NCBI GenBank assembly: GCA_032768795.1
Contig: CP136493.1
Location: 1,860,001-1,924,000, forward strand
DNA length: 64,000 bases
From: Tremella fuciformis
Taxonomy: Eukaryota; Basidiomycota; Tremellomycetes; Tremellales; Tremellaceae
Reading direction: 5' to 3'
A model generated the notes under the pieces. That model saw only the letters and a program-made list of their open reading frames with translations. It was not told the DNA's origin and did not search any database. Within the stretch, counting starts at the first letter, position 1. Every line of letters starts with the position of its first letter. Below, one piece after another: positions 11,453 to 23,994 of the stretch. Made by a program: the position numbers and the translations under genes.

Positions 11453-12529
11453 TCAGTAGCCCCTGTGGCTCTCGTCAGAGCCCATGTCCGCCTCGGACAA
11501 ATCTTCCCCTTCGGCAGACAGAGATCGGTGGTAGATCGCGCTCTGCGGCTGGTACAGCCCCAAACGCCGGTCCACCCTGTTGATCCGCGGCGACGACGCC
11601 ACGCTCGGCGAAGGTCCAACGTCCACGTCGTCACGCAAGAGCTCGATCGAGCCGTCGTGTCGGATCCCCATGCCTGGGTAGAGGCCCACCACCTCGGCGC
11701 GCTCTGGCGAGGGCGCGGGCGAGTAGCTCCATCTTTGCGGAGAGCGCGGGATCGGCGAGAGGATCTGCTCCGATGGGCCCCCCTTGTGGCGTTGATCTTC
11801 ATGTCGAAGGAGGGGGGCGGGCGCCTCCGGCAACGGTCTGGCCGACTCCACACTCGCGTCGTACCACGATTGCCGCCGCGAGGCCGGGGCAGCGGGCAGG
11901 AGGTGCCCGTCCGCAGATAGGATCGGGAAATTGAAGGACTCGGGGTTGGGCGAGTACGGCGAGCCCGAGCGCGGCGAGCGCGCGTGCGAGCTCGTTGAGG
12001 ACCCACTGCCGCCGTCTAGGTAAGGCGACGACGTCGAGGCGGGCGAGAGAAGTAGGTCTTGTCCCCCCGGTGATTGAGGGACGATTGAGAAGGTGTGCGA
12101 GCGCGCCGACATGGACATGGACGGGAGCAGCGGCGAGCCCATACTGGACATTGGGCGTTGGTCTCTCTGCTGAGACAAGGCGTTGGTTCGGGCTTTGCGC
12201 CGCGCGCGCAGGTGTTTGATCAGGACGATCGAGCCGATCGCCGCGAGCGTGAGCGTGCCTGCGATGCGGTCAGCTCCCCTTCCCCTATGGCACATGAACA
12301 TGAAATCGGTCCGGTCCGTGCGGACCGCACCGCACCCCACTCACACAGCGCCGCGGCGGCCCCGACAAAGATTTTGTCCTCGCGCGAGAGACTGCTGCAC
12401 ACGTTGCCGTCCGAGTCGTACAGCGCGCCGTTCTGCCTCTCAGCACAGACCCCCAAAGCATGCATGTGAGTGAGCGCCACGCACCGTGTCGCCGTTGTGG
12501 TATGCACATCCTCGCCGCGCCAAAACCAT
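11453..12529 (-). CDS. Single-pass membrane protein with Ser/Pro-rich tail, unknown
   Basis: Three exons. Exon 1 (12529-12485) encodes MVLARRGCAYHNGDT. Exon 2 starts at 12432 with NGALYDSDGNVCSS. Exon 3 follows a long intron with acceptor CGCATCGCAG. Splicing joins IFVGAAAALC to TLTLAAIGSIVLIK, making one transmembrane span followed by a strongly basic HLRARRKAR stop-transfer. The remaining 250 or so residues are Ser/Pro-rich with many SP/TP sites and no recognised domain. The short N-terminal part has two Cys residues that could form a disulfide. Topology is probably N-out/C-in. It could be a polarity or cell-wall sensor-like protein, but I have no homology for that. Confidence 0.7.
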
Positions 12530-12906
12530 TTTGCTTTTGCTGCTGCTTTTGCTTTTGCTTCTGGGGGCGATGACTTGGAGCTCTGACTGATTTAAATAGT
12601 GACATCCTCGATGTTGCGACTATATATGAGCTTTGCAGGATCACCTCGCCGTCGTCAGCGGGGCACTGCGAGCCATCTTTCCCGCCGTGCACGTCAGATG
12701 GGACATATACTCGGAGTCGTACACGACCGTCAGACGGGTCATCTCAGCCTCCCACCGCTTCACGTGTTTCACTGCAAGGCAAGTGTGTGCTCAAGCCGAT
12801 GCATGGGCCAGATGCTAATCTACTTCTATACCATGGTGGTGTGGTTCACCTAAAGCAACATCTAACTAGGGATACAGTCGAAAAATATCGGTGAAGGGCG
12901 GAATAA
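12530..12906. other. Intergenic, 5' leader of the membrane protein gene
   Basis: Holds the leader of the leftward membrane protein gene and the 3' flank of the HAD phosphatase gene. Immediately upstream of the start is an imperfect CTTTTG repeat (about 12530-12562). No gene is seen. Confidence 0.45.
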
Positions 12907-14090
12907 CTAGTGCAATACAGTAAAGGACAGAGTGCCCGATGGGTTCTGCGCGACCGAGACCTGCTCCATGGTCTCGACAATGTAGTGGGCGCCGAGGCCC
13001 TCGATCTGCTCGCGCTGGTGCGAGGTGCAGACGGCAATGACGGTCGAGCCAGCCGCGACGGCAGCCTTGATGCCGGACGGCGAGTCTTCAAAGATAACGG
13101 CACGCTTCGGGTCGATGTCGAGATCTTTGGCGGCGAGGAGGAACGGGTCGGGGAACGGTTTGCCTCGCTCGAGCCGGGCGTCGTCGGCGGTCACGCACAC
13201 GTCGGGGATGGCGATCCTGCCCCCATCAGCCAAGCACTTCACCACGAATAACTACTACTACTCACTCGGTGCGCGTGAGGCAGCCGTGGCAGTAGGTTTT
13301 TGCGCCGGAAGTGGCGACGGCGTATTTCTCCTTTGGCAGCGAGTTGATCATCTTGCGCACGCCGGGGAGGATCCGCACGCTCATGTCGATCACGTCCTCC
13401 TCGTCCTCAAACGGCGAGTCGTGGAACCCCCGGGCGGGCTCCTCGGTCTGCACCTTGGTCAGCGCCATGGACAGCGCGGGGCCGAGCGAGTTGGACGACT
13501 GGCGCCGCGACTTGGGCGTGGCGGGGTCGAGCGGCGTCATGGGGCCCATCGACGAGAGCGTCGAGCCCGACTGCGAGCTGCGCATGGACGAGGAGCGCGG
13601 GGTGGAGGAGATTGAGTTTTTGCGGGACTGAGGGGGCGTGTCTGCAAAGTCGAGAATGGAGCGTTCAAAGCCTGTTCAAGTTAGCACGGCGCAGGGCTTT
13701 CTGGGAGGGGGGTGACTCACGGTCCACCTCGCGGTCGACGTGCTCTTTCTTAAGCCCGGGCACGAGGTCCATGAGGTTGTCGCTGGCCCGCCGGCCGTGA
13801 GTGGCCTTGATGACGGCCTTGGGCTCGAGGCCCAGCTCGTGCGCCTTGGCAGTCCACGCCGCCTCCACGGCGGCGATCGAGTCGGTGAGGGTACCGTCCT
13901 GAACGGTGGTCAGCGTAGGCACATACACATTGCGTCACTAGAGCAGGGAGGGGCATGTGGGGCTCACCATGTCGAACAGGACACCGTCAGCCTCAAATGT
14001 GGCGCGCTTGAGCGACGCGAGGTCGGGGCCGCTGCTGGGCTCTGGGAGCTGGCTGCTGGCGGTCGAAGTCATGGCGAGAGACGACATCAT
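12907..14090 (-). CDS. HAD-superfamily sugar/glycerol phosphatase (Gpp/Dog-like) with insert
   Basis: HAD hydrolase that likely removes phosphate from a small sugar or polyol phosphate. Motif I is FDMDGTLTDS, created by splicing FDM to DGTLTDS. Motif II/III features include AVATSGAKTYCHGCL, GKPFPDPFL and VIFEDSPSGIKAA. The start could be the ATG at 14090, 14087 or 14072, all in frame. The cap domain carries an insert of roughly 80 residues (about 13400-13645) between SILDFAD and DMSVRILPGV; it is rich in Ser, with RRQSS- and TPKSRR-type sites, and does not occur in the yeast enzymes. The substrate cannot be told from sequence: glycerol-3-phosphate and 2-deoxyglucose-6-phosphate are the family precedents. 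Confidence 0.88.
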
Positions 14091-15021
14091 ATTGCGTGTA
14101 TAGTATGCGCGTCGACGATAATCAACAAGAGAATAGAAATGCAGAAGTAGAAGTGGCGACGGGGTCCATGGGTCCCCAGCGCCGGTTAATATATGTTGAT
14201 GGGTCGGTCACGGAGACCATACTTTTTAGGGTGATGACCCTCGGCGTGCAACGCAATCGAGGGTGCGGATCGATAACACTTGCATGATCAGACCATGCAT
14301 TGGTCCGGACGGCGACGGAGCAGAATGAGCAACTGTCCAGTCCACGCCGAGGTTTTACTCCTCTTTTTTCATCTTTGGAGCTGTTTCAGGGCTTTCCGAC
14401 GTCACCCGTTTCCGATCGTCTCCGTCTCTTTTCGCACCATTCAAACTACTACTGCTGCCCCTGCAGCTCTTGTTCCTACTGTCAACAGTGCGTGTGTCGA
14501 TGTACTAGCCTCATGCATATCAATCATCAGGCCATCATCGCGTCAATTCAACAGCTGAACAGAAGAGATGATCCGTGTACATTTACGTGTTTGACCATCA
14601 AAAAGTGGAGTCATTGCCGCCGGCATTGCAGGAATCATACGTCATCCTCATCACCTGGACCCTGAGTGCATGGGAATCTGATTGATGGACCCTGAGCGGG
14701 TGACAGTGCACTGACGTGTGTATGTGTGTGTTGACGGTATCAAAACAAGACACGTGTCTGAGGCTTTATCGAGTCGCAAAGTGGGGGGATGAAAGAGTAC
14801 GGTCAAATAGGGGGATTGGATGTCCGGCGTTTTCGCACACCCGCTCTGACCCACGTCTCTCTCTTTCTTTCTCTTCTCTTTCTCTTTCTTTCTTCTCTTT
14901 CTTTCTCTAGTCTTACTAAGCAAAGCATCGCCTCGCATCACAGCTACACGGCCTTCGAGTCGCGTACAGATATATACCTCGCCACCCTTCATCCCCCGTT
15001 ACCCAACAGACTATCGCAGAC
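14091..15021. promoter_or_regulatory. GAPDH promoter with long pyrimidine tract
   Basis: A 931-bp gap between divergent genes. A nearly pure C/T run (about 14858-14911, TCTCTCTTTCTTTCTC...) lies 110-165 bp before the GAPDH ATG; such tracts are typical of strongly expressed basidiomycete genes. No coding region is supported. Confidence 0.6.
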
Positions 15022-16687
<1,666 letters not shown>

Positions 16688-16903
16688 GATGTGTTTAATA
16701 AAGGCCGCCTGTGGGCGAGAGGCGACGGCATAGATCAGGCAGCGGAGCAAAAGCGCAGGAGATGAATCGCATGTTAACATTGCTACGAGATGAGTCATCA
16801 GAGAGCTGGCCAGGTCCAGGCACCGAAGATCTTTCTAGTGTGATGGATTCCGTCAGACTGCATGCTTTGTCGGCCTCTTCTCAACGGCAGAGACATAGCC
16901 AAT

Positions 16904-18661
16904 CTAAGGATTGGTGGCCATCACGCTCTTGGCCGCTGCCTCAAAGAAGGGCTCGACTTCTCGTGTCCGGTCCGCTGTTCGGGTCAGCTCGATTCTGGCA
17001 GCAAGTGAGCCGCCGACCAATGATCCAGCTATATCCGAGGGATTTGAACAGCTCTACAAGGGATCAGTCGGCGCTATCTCGCTCAAGTCGCAAGACTCGC
17101 CGATGTCACCTCGGTGGTCGTGTCCGTCCTGAGACTGTCCAGGTTTGAGGATCTGGTCGTACGTCACCATCCCGTGACTTTATGTCAGCCCTCATCAATT
17201 CACAATCAGAGGGGGTCGACGTACTGTTCCCAGTGCACCAGACGGTCTGATGGGCATTCCGGGCTGCCGTGAGCATTGCGACAAGCACAATTGACATCTT
17301 ACTCGTCCTCAACATCACCCAGCGCGCCGAAAAACCCAAGGCTTATACCCCGTTCTCGGGCAAACTTGACGAGTTGCAGTAAAGGCCCTCGGGGGGATCG
17401 CAGCCCCACTTCGAATGCGACAACGTAGCGCCGCTCGCTCCATGCCTGTGGTCGGCTTCAGCACCACCATGTCAATGTCATCGCTCACTTCTGCTACACG
17501 CAGTGCTGGCGGTCAGCCTACCCCGTCATTCTCGTGCGGGAAGAGACTTGCCCTCTTCATCGGAACAGAAGTCTGGGTCGAACACGGGGATCCACAGTGG
17601 GCCATGTCCGAACTGGCGACAGCACTCGCAGTCAGCGTCAGTGGGACGAGAAATGACCGCATACTTCGGTATACCAGGTCTCGCTCTCGAGTGCCTCTGG
17701 GCGAGGGACGAACTCGAGCGCCGTCTTCCACACACACCACTCTGCGCGGTGAGTCCCCTCAAGATACTTTCGACCAGTGACCCACCTATGGCCGGTACGT
17801 CCGCTGTGTTAGAGTACTGCCGGACGACATCGTATGACGCCGAGATGCTCGCGGCGTCTTTGCTACACACCGTCAGCGGCAGCTCCTCCAGCTGTCTCTG
17901 TTGAGATGGGAGGACGGACGTACAAGTCGAGAAATACGAGGACGTCGATGTGCGCAGCGCGGATCCCGGCAAGACTATCTTCAGCTCCGCACACATATGA
18001 CAGCCCCTGCATACGTACAGATCGGCGAGAGTCATTACGCGCTCGTTGCTGGTGGTCAGGTGGCGCTGCTCTAGGAGAGCACGACCGACGTGAGATTGCC
18101 GTGCTGGTCTCTCAGGCACAGCTCCTCGAGCTGGCTCCATGTCAGATCCGCAACGAGGGGGTTGAAGCCCTTCCCAGTGACGGGGTCGTATCGGTCCATA
18201 CCTCCATCGTCAAAGACAACAATGACTGGATGGGGAGGGACCTGCCTTCTGGACAAAGGGCCTTGGTGTCGATGTCCGAGATGCGGCCAAGGCCATCATC
18301 ATGCAGACACACTGGGGTCAGCTTTCTCTTCTCTACTCCTAGCCTTTTCCTGCTGGGTCTGTACAAAAGAAAGACACTGACCAACGACGCCATCAGCAGT
18401 GCTGCGAATGTCGATCTCCACACTGGGTAATCCCGCCTCTGCCGCCCGACGTACGGCCTCTAATGTCTGTAGATCAGCTGTTCTACATTGTGCGGGAGGA
18501 GAGAGACGTACATTCTCCACGGCACCATTCCACCGTAAGCCCCTGTGGGCCGAGACGAGCATCGCTTCACTGGCATTGGTCTGCCGGGGGATCTTGAATG
18601 CCGCGAGCAGCTTGCGGACATCCCGAGTTTTCTGCTTGACTTGAGGATGGACAACGGTCAT
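16904..18661 (-). CDS. Glycerophosphodiester phosphodiesterase family protein
   Basis: The N-terminal half is a clear GDPD barrel: AHRGLRWNGAVEN joined to TLEAVRRAAEAGLPSVEIDI (catalytic His, Glu, Asp), VCLHDDGLGRI, MDRYDPVTGKGFNPL, and a FKDAASISASYDVVRQYS strand-helix. The family cleaves glycerophosphodiesters to an alcohol and glycerol-3-phosphate. The first exon, starting at 18661, is sound. Downstream exons are numerous and small, and I could not resolve all junctions. A coding-looking segment PLLQLVKFARERGISLGFFG lies near 17310-17380. The last coding-looking segment ends FFEAAAKSVMATNP at 16904. Gene end and exon count are uncertain, and the 3' third could belong to a separate gene. 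Confidence 0.65.
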
Positions 18662-19327
18662 TTTGCTGTTGTTCGTGTGACAGTCTAGGAGGAAAGACGA
18701 TGCTGTTGAGATGAGAGTGGGGACGTGGCTCGCCCGATTGTGTGAGCACACTGGAGTGTCGGGCAAGCACGTGGAATGTAGGTTGCTGTACTTCAAGAGA
18801 ATCGACCGTGTCACTACCAACTAGCTCAGACCCTCGGAATGTGATCATCGCTCACAGGCCGGGAGTGCGATGCGTCGAATACTCAGAGACCGACTGTTCA
18901 GCACGGTTTCGCCGAGAGTGACCTGAACGATGATTGGCCGGAGAGATAAGATAACCACGGTTTCTCCGAACATCATGACGAACTCATGCACGTGCGTCCA
19001 TAATTTGGGCATGTGTGCCGGGGAAACCGTGATCAAACTTCGACAGACCGTCGTCCCCTCTCGCGAAGCAGACACACGACAGCTCAGCTGGCCGCTGTCC
19101 TCGACGCCCTTCGACCATGGTCACGCCCTGCGCTGCGGCTGCTGATGCTCGTGCGTGAGCGTCACGGTTTGCCCGAGATGCCGCTGGCATGTGCTTCCCG
19201 GGACTGCGCCTCGAACGTCGTGGGAACGAGTATGCGATCAGAGCGGCTCGATTATAAAGACGGTCAGAAATCAGAAGCTAGACCACTCCACCAGCGCTCG
19301 ACAAGCAACGACCTCTTACTAGACAAC
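18662..19327. promoter_or_regulatory. Divergent region GDPD / sugar transporter with three CGG-N5-CCG sites
   Basis: A 666-bp region between the leftward GDPD gene and the rightward MFS gene. It holds three copies of ACGGTTTCNCCG: 18904-18914 and 18958-18968 on the plus strand, and 19019-19029 inverted. Each is a CGG-N5-CCG inverted pair, the form bound by Zn2Cys6 dimers. A TATTATAAA-like TATA element (GATTATAAAG) lies at about 19250-19258, 70 bp before the MFS start. Confidence 0.55.
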
Positions 19328-21684
19328 ATGTCGTCCGGTGAGCCACCGTCGTCTGTCGTAGCAGATTTATGACGCTGATGTCATGGCAGAAGACGAGAAG
19401 GACATTCAGCCCACTCTCGAGCATGACGAGGTCACCCAGAGCGCCGTCACGGCCGAAGAGCTCGAGGGTAAGATGACCCTTCGCGAAGGCCTGCGCAAGT
19501 ATCCCAAGGCCATCCTGTGGTCGATGGGAATCTCCATGACGCTCGTCATGGAAGGCTATGACACGCTGCGTGAGTCCCGGCTCTCCTTGTCACTGGGTGT
19601 TGTGCTGATCGTAGTGCTGGGCAACATGACCGCCCTCCCGCAGTTCCGCCAGAAGTACGGCTACCTCACTTCCAAGGGGACCTACCAGCTCTCCGCCGCA
19701 TGGCAGAGCGCCATCGGCTACGCACCGACAATTGGTGCGGTGGTGTACGTCCATCCCACTGTCACCCGCGCTACGCATCAGCTCAACGTACAGCGGGATC
19801 CTCATCTTCTCCAGCTTCCAACAGCGGTACGGCTACCCGCGCACCATCCAGCTTAACCTCATCCTCATCACCGGCTTCCTGTTCATCGTCGTCTTTGCCC
19901 CAAACATCCAGGTGCTCTTTGTTGGCGAGTTCCTGTGCGGTCTCAACTGGGGCTGCTTCTCCACTGTCAGTACCATCTCTCGCATGACCGAGGGGTTTAG
20001 CTGACGACGGGGCAGTCGGCCATCTCGTACGCTTCGGAGCTTCTCCCCGTGGCGCTTCGAGTGTACTTGACCACGTATGTCCTCTTGGCTACAGGCACTG
20101 GCCCCACAGCTAAGATGCAGCTTCGTATCGCTGTGTTGGGTATTTGGACAGATCATCGGGTCCGGCACGGTGTTTGCTACGCATGGCTGGACGTCCAAGA
20201 TGGCCTACAGGGTGAGCTCGACTTGCGCATGATTGCAAAATGAGGGCGGACGCTGACTCACAGCTGCCCTTTGCCCTCCAGTGGATGTGGATAGGTGAGA
20301 AGCCGCCTCGTGTGACGGAAGAAATAGTCTGAACAAATTCTTAGTGCCCCTGTTTGTCATTGCCAGCCTGGCCCCCGAGTCGCCCTGGTACCTCGTCCGA
20401 CAGGGCAGGTACGAACGCGCCGAGAAAGTGGTCAAACGTCTCCGAACAGATTGCAGCGATGTGGAAGCGAAACAAGCGGTGGCACTGATGGTGAGTCTTC
20501 CGGTCGCGTACCGTTTGGAAGGATGCTGAAGACGCTCAGATCCGCACCAACCAAATTGAAGAGTCGCTCCATGCCGGGACGAGCTACTTGGTGTGTCAAG
20601 AGCCATGCATCGTCTAAGGTGCTGACGAAAAGGAGTGTTTCCGTGGTGTGGACCTGCGCAGAACCGAAATTGCGTGCATGATGTTCTCCAGCCAGATCCT
20701 GACCGGCTCTTCGCTCGCCAACCACCCCGCATACTTCCTCGAACAAGGTGAGCAAGAATCTTCACCTCTTCTGCTGGCGATGTCTAACATGCCAGCCGGT
20801 TTCTCCACCACGAACGCGCTCCAACTGGACCTTGGTCTTCGCGCACTGGCCATCATAGCCACGTCCACCTCGTGGATCTTCCTCTCTGTGAGTGTAATCA
20901 GCATTCTACCAAGCAGGCGGCTGACGGCAGTTCTTCGGACGCCGGCGCATCGTGCTTGTCGGCGAGGTGATCTTGGCTCTCACGTCAGTGTCCCTTCTCT
21001 GCAGTAGATCATGACATTCTGACAGTGCGCAGCTTGCTGCTCATTGGCATTCTGTCCATCCCGGGGAACACGCATCAGGGCGCGCGGTGGGCAGAGGCGG
21101 CGATGACTTTCGTGTGGGTTGTGACGTGGGACTCAACCATCGTGCGTCCACCTCGCATCTCGTACATTGCGAGTGCTGACCTCTGCAGGTCGCCGCGTAT
21201 GCCATTGTCGGGGAGGCCTCGTCAACGCGTCTGCGCGGCAAGACGGTTGGCCTCGCCCGTGTCGCGTACAATATCTGCGGCGTCGTAGGCGGGATCTTGT
21301 ACACGTACCAGGTCAATCCTACCGCGTGGAACTGGCAAGGCCGCGCCGGGTTCTTCTGGGTGAGTATCCTTCCCTCTTGCTCCTCCTCCATTCCAGCAGT
21401 GGGAGGCGGTTGATGACCGGACAAGGGTACATGCTGAACCCCAGTTCGGCTCGTGCGCCCTCACGTTCGTCTGGGCGTTCTTCCGTCTGCCCGAGATGAG
21501 GGGCCGCTCGTATCGCGAGATCGACATCCTCTTTGCGCGCCGCATTCCCGCTCGCCAGTTCCAATCCACAACAGTGGAGAAGCTCGACGAGCTCGACGAG
21601 CGCGGTGTCACCCTCGTTCGAAACGAGGGAGTGGAAGGAATGGAGAACAGGGCGCCCGAGGTGGCAGCATCGATGATGCCTTAA
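19328..21684 (+). CDS. MFS sugar transporter, alpha-glucoside permease type
   Basis: Twelve-span H+/sugar symporter of the plasma membrane. Exon 1 is only ATGTCGTCCG; splicing gives MSSEDEKDIQPTLEHDE. Family features: MSMTLVMEGYDTLLLGN-like span 1, APESPWYLVRQGR after span 6, an IVGEASSTRLRGKTVGLAR loop, NPTAWNWQGRAGFFW, and the C-terminal RLPEMRGRSYREIDILFARR, which is the signature of fungal maltose/alpha-glucoside permeases. It has a paralogue of the same type at 30999-32909. The substrate cannot be deduced; an alpha-glucoside or a sulfosugar glycoside are options given the neighbours. The stop is at 21682-21684, convergent with the adjacent regulator. Confidence 0.92.
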
Positions 21685-21811
21685 GCGTCCCGGCTGCCTG
21701 AATCCCCCGTCATATAAAAGTTGCAGGGAGGGGCATCAGATGATGAGGAGATAGATGCATTCTTGGTACGAAATGCACCGCGGGATTTGGCTGCCAGGCG
21801 CACGGTTCATG

Positions 21812-23694
21812 CTAGGTCAACTCCCACCGGAACCATGCGCCATGTTGTAAATCGTTCACCAGGTTGCGCACGAACGCCACCGCTCTCTGGGCAGCGTCCA
21901 CAGAGCCGGTCGAGCCCATCAACACGGTCAAGTCTAGCGCCAGAACGGAATCGGCCGCTTCTGCCAGGGTGTGGAGTTTCAGAGTCTGCGTATAAGCAAG
22001 TATCGGCTACACAGCGAGAGTATATACGCACCATCGCCCTCCCGTTGCCAGCCACGGCTTGCCGAGGCAAGACCCTCAATATCCTCTCCACCTCACAGAT
22101 CCGTTCTAGGGGGTAGCCGAAACCCAGCCCGGGGTGCGAAGGCACAGCCGCCAGCTCGAGCACGGAGTGCGACACGCATCCTTGCCAGATCTTGACGTGG
22201 AGGAACTCGCGCGTCAGCACGGCATCGGCAAATTGCACCAGTGAAACGATCGCGTTGAGGTCGACAGCGTCGAGCGCGGCGTGTGTGGCGATGATCGCTT
22301 CTGGCAGAAGATGCGGCGCCGTAGCGTGCCCAAGAGCTTGGATGGCGATGTCGATGGAAGCTGGGGCTTGTAGAGGCCGTGCCATCTGATCCGCCTGTAG
22401 AGCGGGGCAGTCGCAGCGGCCAGTGATACAGTCTATCAGGGGGGCGCTTAGGCAGTCGTATAGCCTCGTACCGGGCAGCAAGCACCGCGAAAGAGCGTCG
22501 GTCCCCTGCGCCGGGAGTAGTCCCGAGAGAAGACTGGTCCGTTGCCGAATGGCGAGTGGCGCGTTGGTCAACAAAGCCGAAGAGCGCTCGCCCGCACCAG
22601 CAATCCACGTCAATCGAAGCGCCAGCTCTCTCTCCGGCCCCGTAAGCGCGGCATAGCCCTCGGGGCGGTCCAGGCGGAGCATCTCGATCATACCTGTGGT
22701 GTGGCGCTGGCGGATATACGTCGCGCCGTCGTCCCTCGCTCGGCTGTACGAGCTGAGATGCATCGCAGTGGCGAGGGAGACAATGTCGGGCTTCCAATCT
22801 CGCGCACGGTGAGCGTGGAGGGTGCCGTGATGCAGCGCCCCGGCGGCCGCCATGAGCTTGTCTGCCTCCCTCTGCGCAGAAGGCGCATGGCCGGGCAGGA
22901 CGAACGGCAGCGCGATGATGGACAGGACTAGCGCGGCGAAATTGGCATCGAAGAGGTGCTCGGCTTGTGCCAAGCGGGTTTGGAGCCCGTTTCGGTCGAC
23001 GTGCGGGCCCAGAGGGTGGATGGCGCTGAGGTACTGCTCGACCAATGGTGGGATGCACGGAGCGAGCCGGTCGAGCAGGGCGGATTGCTGGTGCGCTCGT
23101 CGGGAGACGAGGGGCAGGGGGCTGGGCACGAAGGCGGATACGTCCAGCTGGTCGGGCAGACCAGTTCTTGGCCTTTCCCGTGCGGTCGATGGAACGGACC
23201 CCGGCGATCTGAGGCTGACTCCAGGACTCGTCGCCGCTTCAAAGACGCTCGGGCTTTCAGAGGTCGCCATCTCGGGCGACGTATCGAGGGATATCTCAGA
23301 GACCCCTTCATCTTCTTGTCCGTATGAGCTTGAACACGAGATCGTGAATGCGTCCGACCGCTCGCGTCGCCGCTTTTGTATTCTTGGTGAGCCATGACGG
23401 TCATGCGAAATCAGTTTCTGCGCCGCCTTGAGCCGTGCCACCGTTCTACTTTGTCAGCCCATAGATGCAGAGGAAGCGCAAAAGAAGACGCACTTGCCCT
23501 CTGGGCCCCTCTTCCGGGGCTGGACCTCGTATGTGCAGTCTAGTCCGCTCGTCCGGCATCGCAGACAGGGCTGACAGCGGTCACACTGCAGGTGAGTCCT
23601 TCGTTGTCTTTTGGCATTAGGCGCTCGACACCTGTGGTACGTAACACACCTTGGTGCGCCGCACCCGACAGGCATCGCAGGCTTTTCCCGACAT
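21812..23694 (-). CDS. Zn2Cys6 transcription factor, cluster regulator 1
   Basis: Fungal-specific regulator. Exon 1 (MSGKACDACRVRRTK) joins to CDRCQPCLRCRTSGLDC, giving C6-x2-C9-x6-C16-x5-C22-x2-C25-x6-C32, a complete Zn2Cys6 cluster with an extra Cys19. A basic linker (QPRKRGPEGK, QKRRRERSD) follows, then a fungal-TF middle region (YLSAIHPLGPHVDRN...). The frame is open beyond the true end: splicing at GCGATG|GTGCGT with acceptor ACGCAG gives TLKLHTLAEAADSVLALD and ends FRWELT with TAG at 21812-21814. The unspliced reading contains no conserved sequence. It lies between a sugar transporter and the TauD dioxygenase, so it probably regulates them. Confidence 0.88.
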
Positions 23695-23994
23695 GTTAGA
23701 ATGGACAATGAACCCAGCCTTGTTTCCTATATCTTAGTAGCGCACGTGCATCTGGGATGAGTCCGCGACGCCGAGACTTCTGCTGCTTCGGCGTGCCTGG
23801 GATGAAGTGGGGTCTACGATATGTCGCTAGTCCCGCAGTCGTGTGCAGTGCATAGCGAGTAGTTAGGCCATGGACTGCGTGGAGAGGTGAGAAGATGCAG
23901 AGAGAGTAGGACGGTGGAGTGGCAGCGGATGATTTTCAACAAAATGACATGCGCGCATACAGTATCTACGTACAGTACAAGCTTCTACAAGCTA
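23695..23994. promoter_or_regulatory. Regulator 1 promoter with ACGCCGA inverted repeat
   Basis: A 300-bp gap upstream of the first Zn2Cys6 gene and downstream of the dioxygenase gene. It contains ACGCCGA at 23768-23774 and its exact inverse TCGGCGT at 23788-23794, 13 bp apart. The GACGCCGAGA word recurs in the promoter at 30757-30998. Confidence 0.45.

Noticed and set aside
21807..22040. The uninterrupted C terminus of regulator 1 ending at 21807.
   Set aside because: A GTGCGT...ACGCAG intron gives a conserved-looking helical end (TLAEAADSVLALD...FRWELT), while the unspliced tail is low-complexity.
22093..23058. A long second leftward frame inside the first Zn2Cys6 gene, and its rightward counterparts.
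   Set aside because: They are shadow frames of the regulator's coding strand; they contain no domain and are rich in Arg/Pro/Ala as expected from GC-rich shadows.
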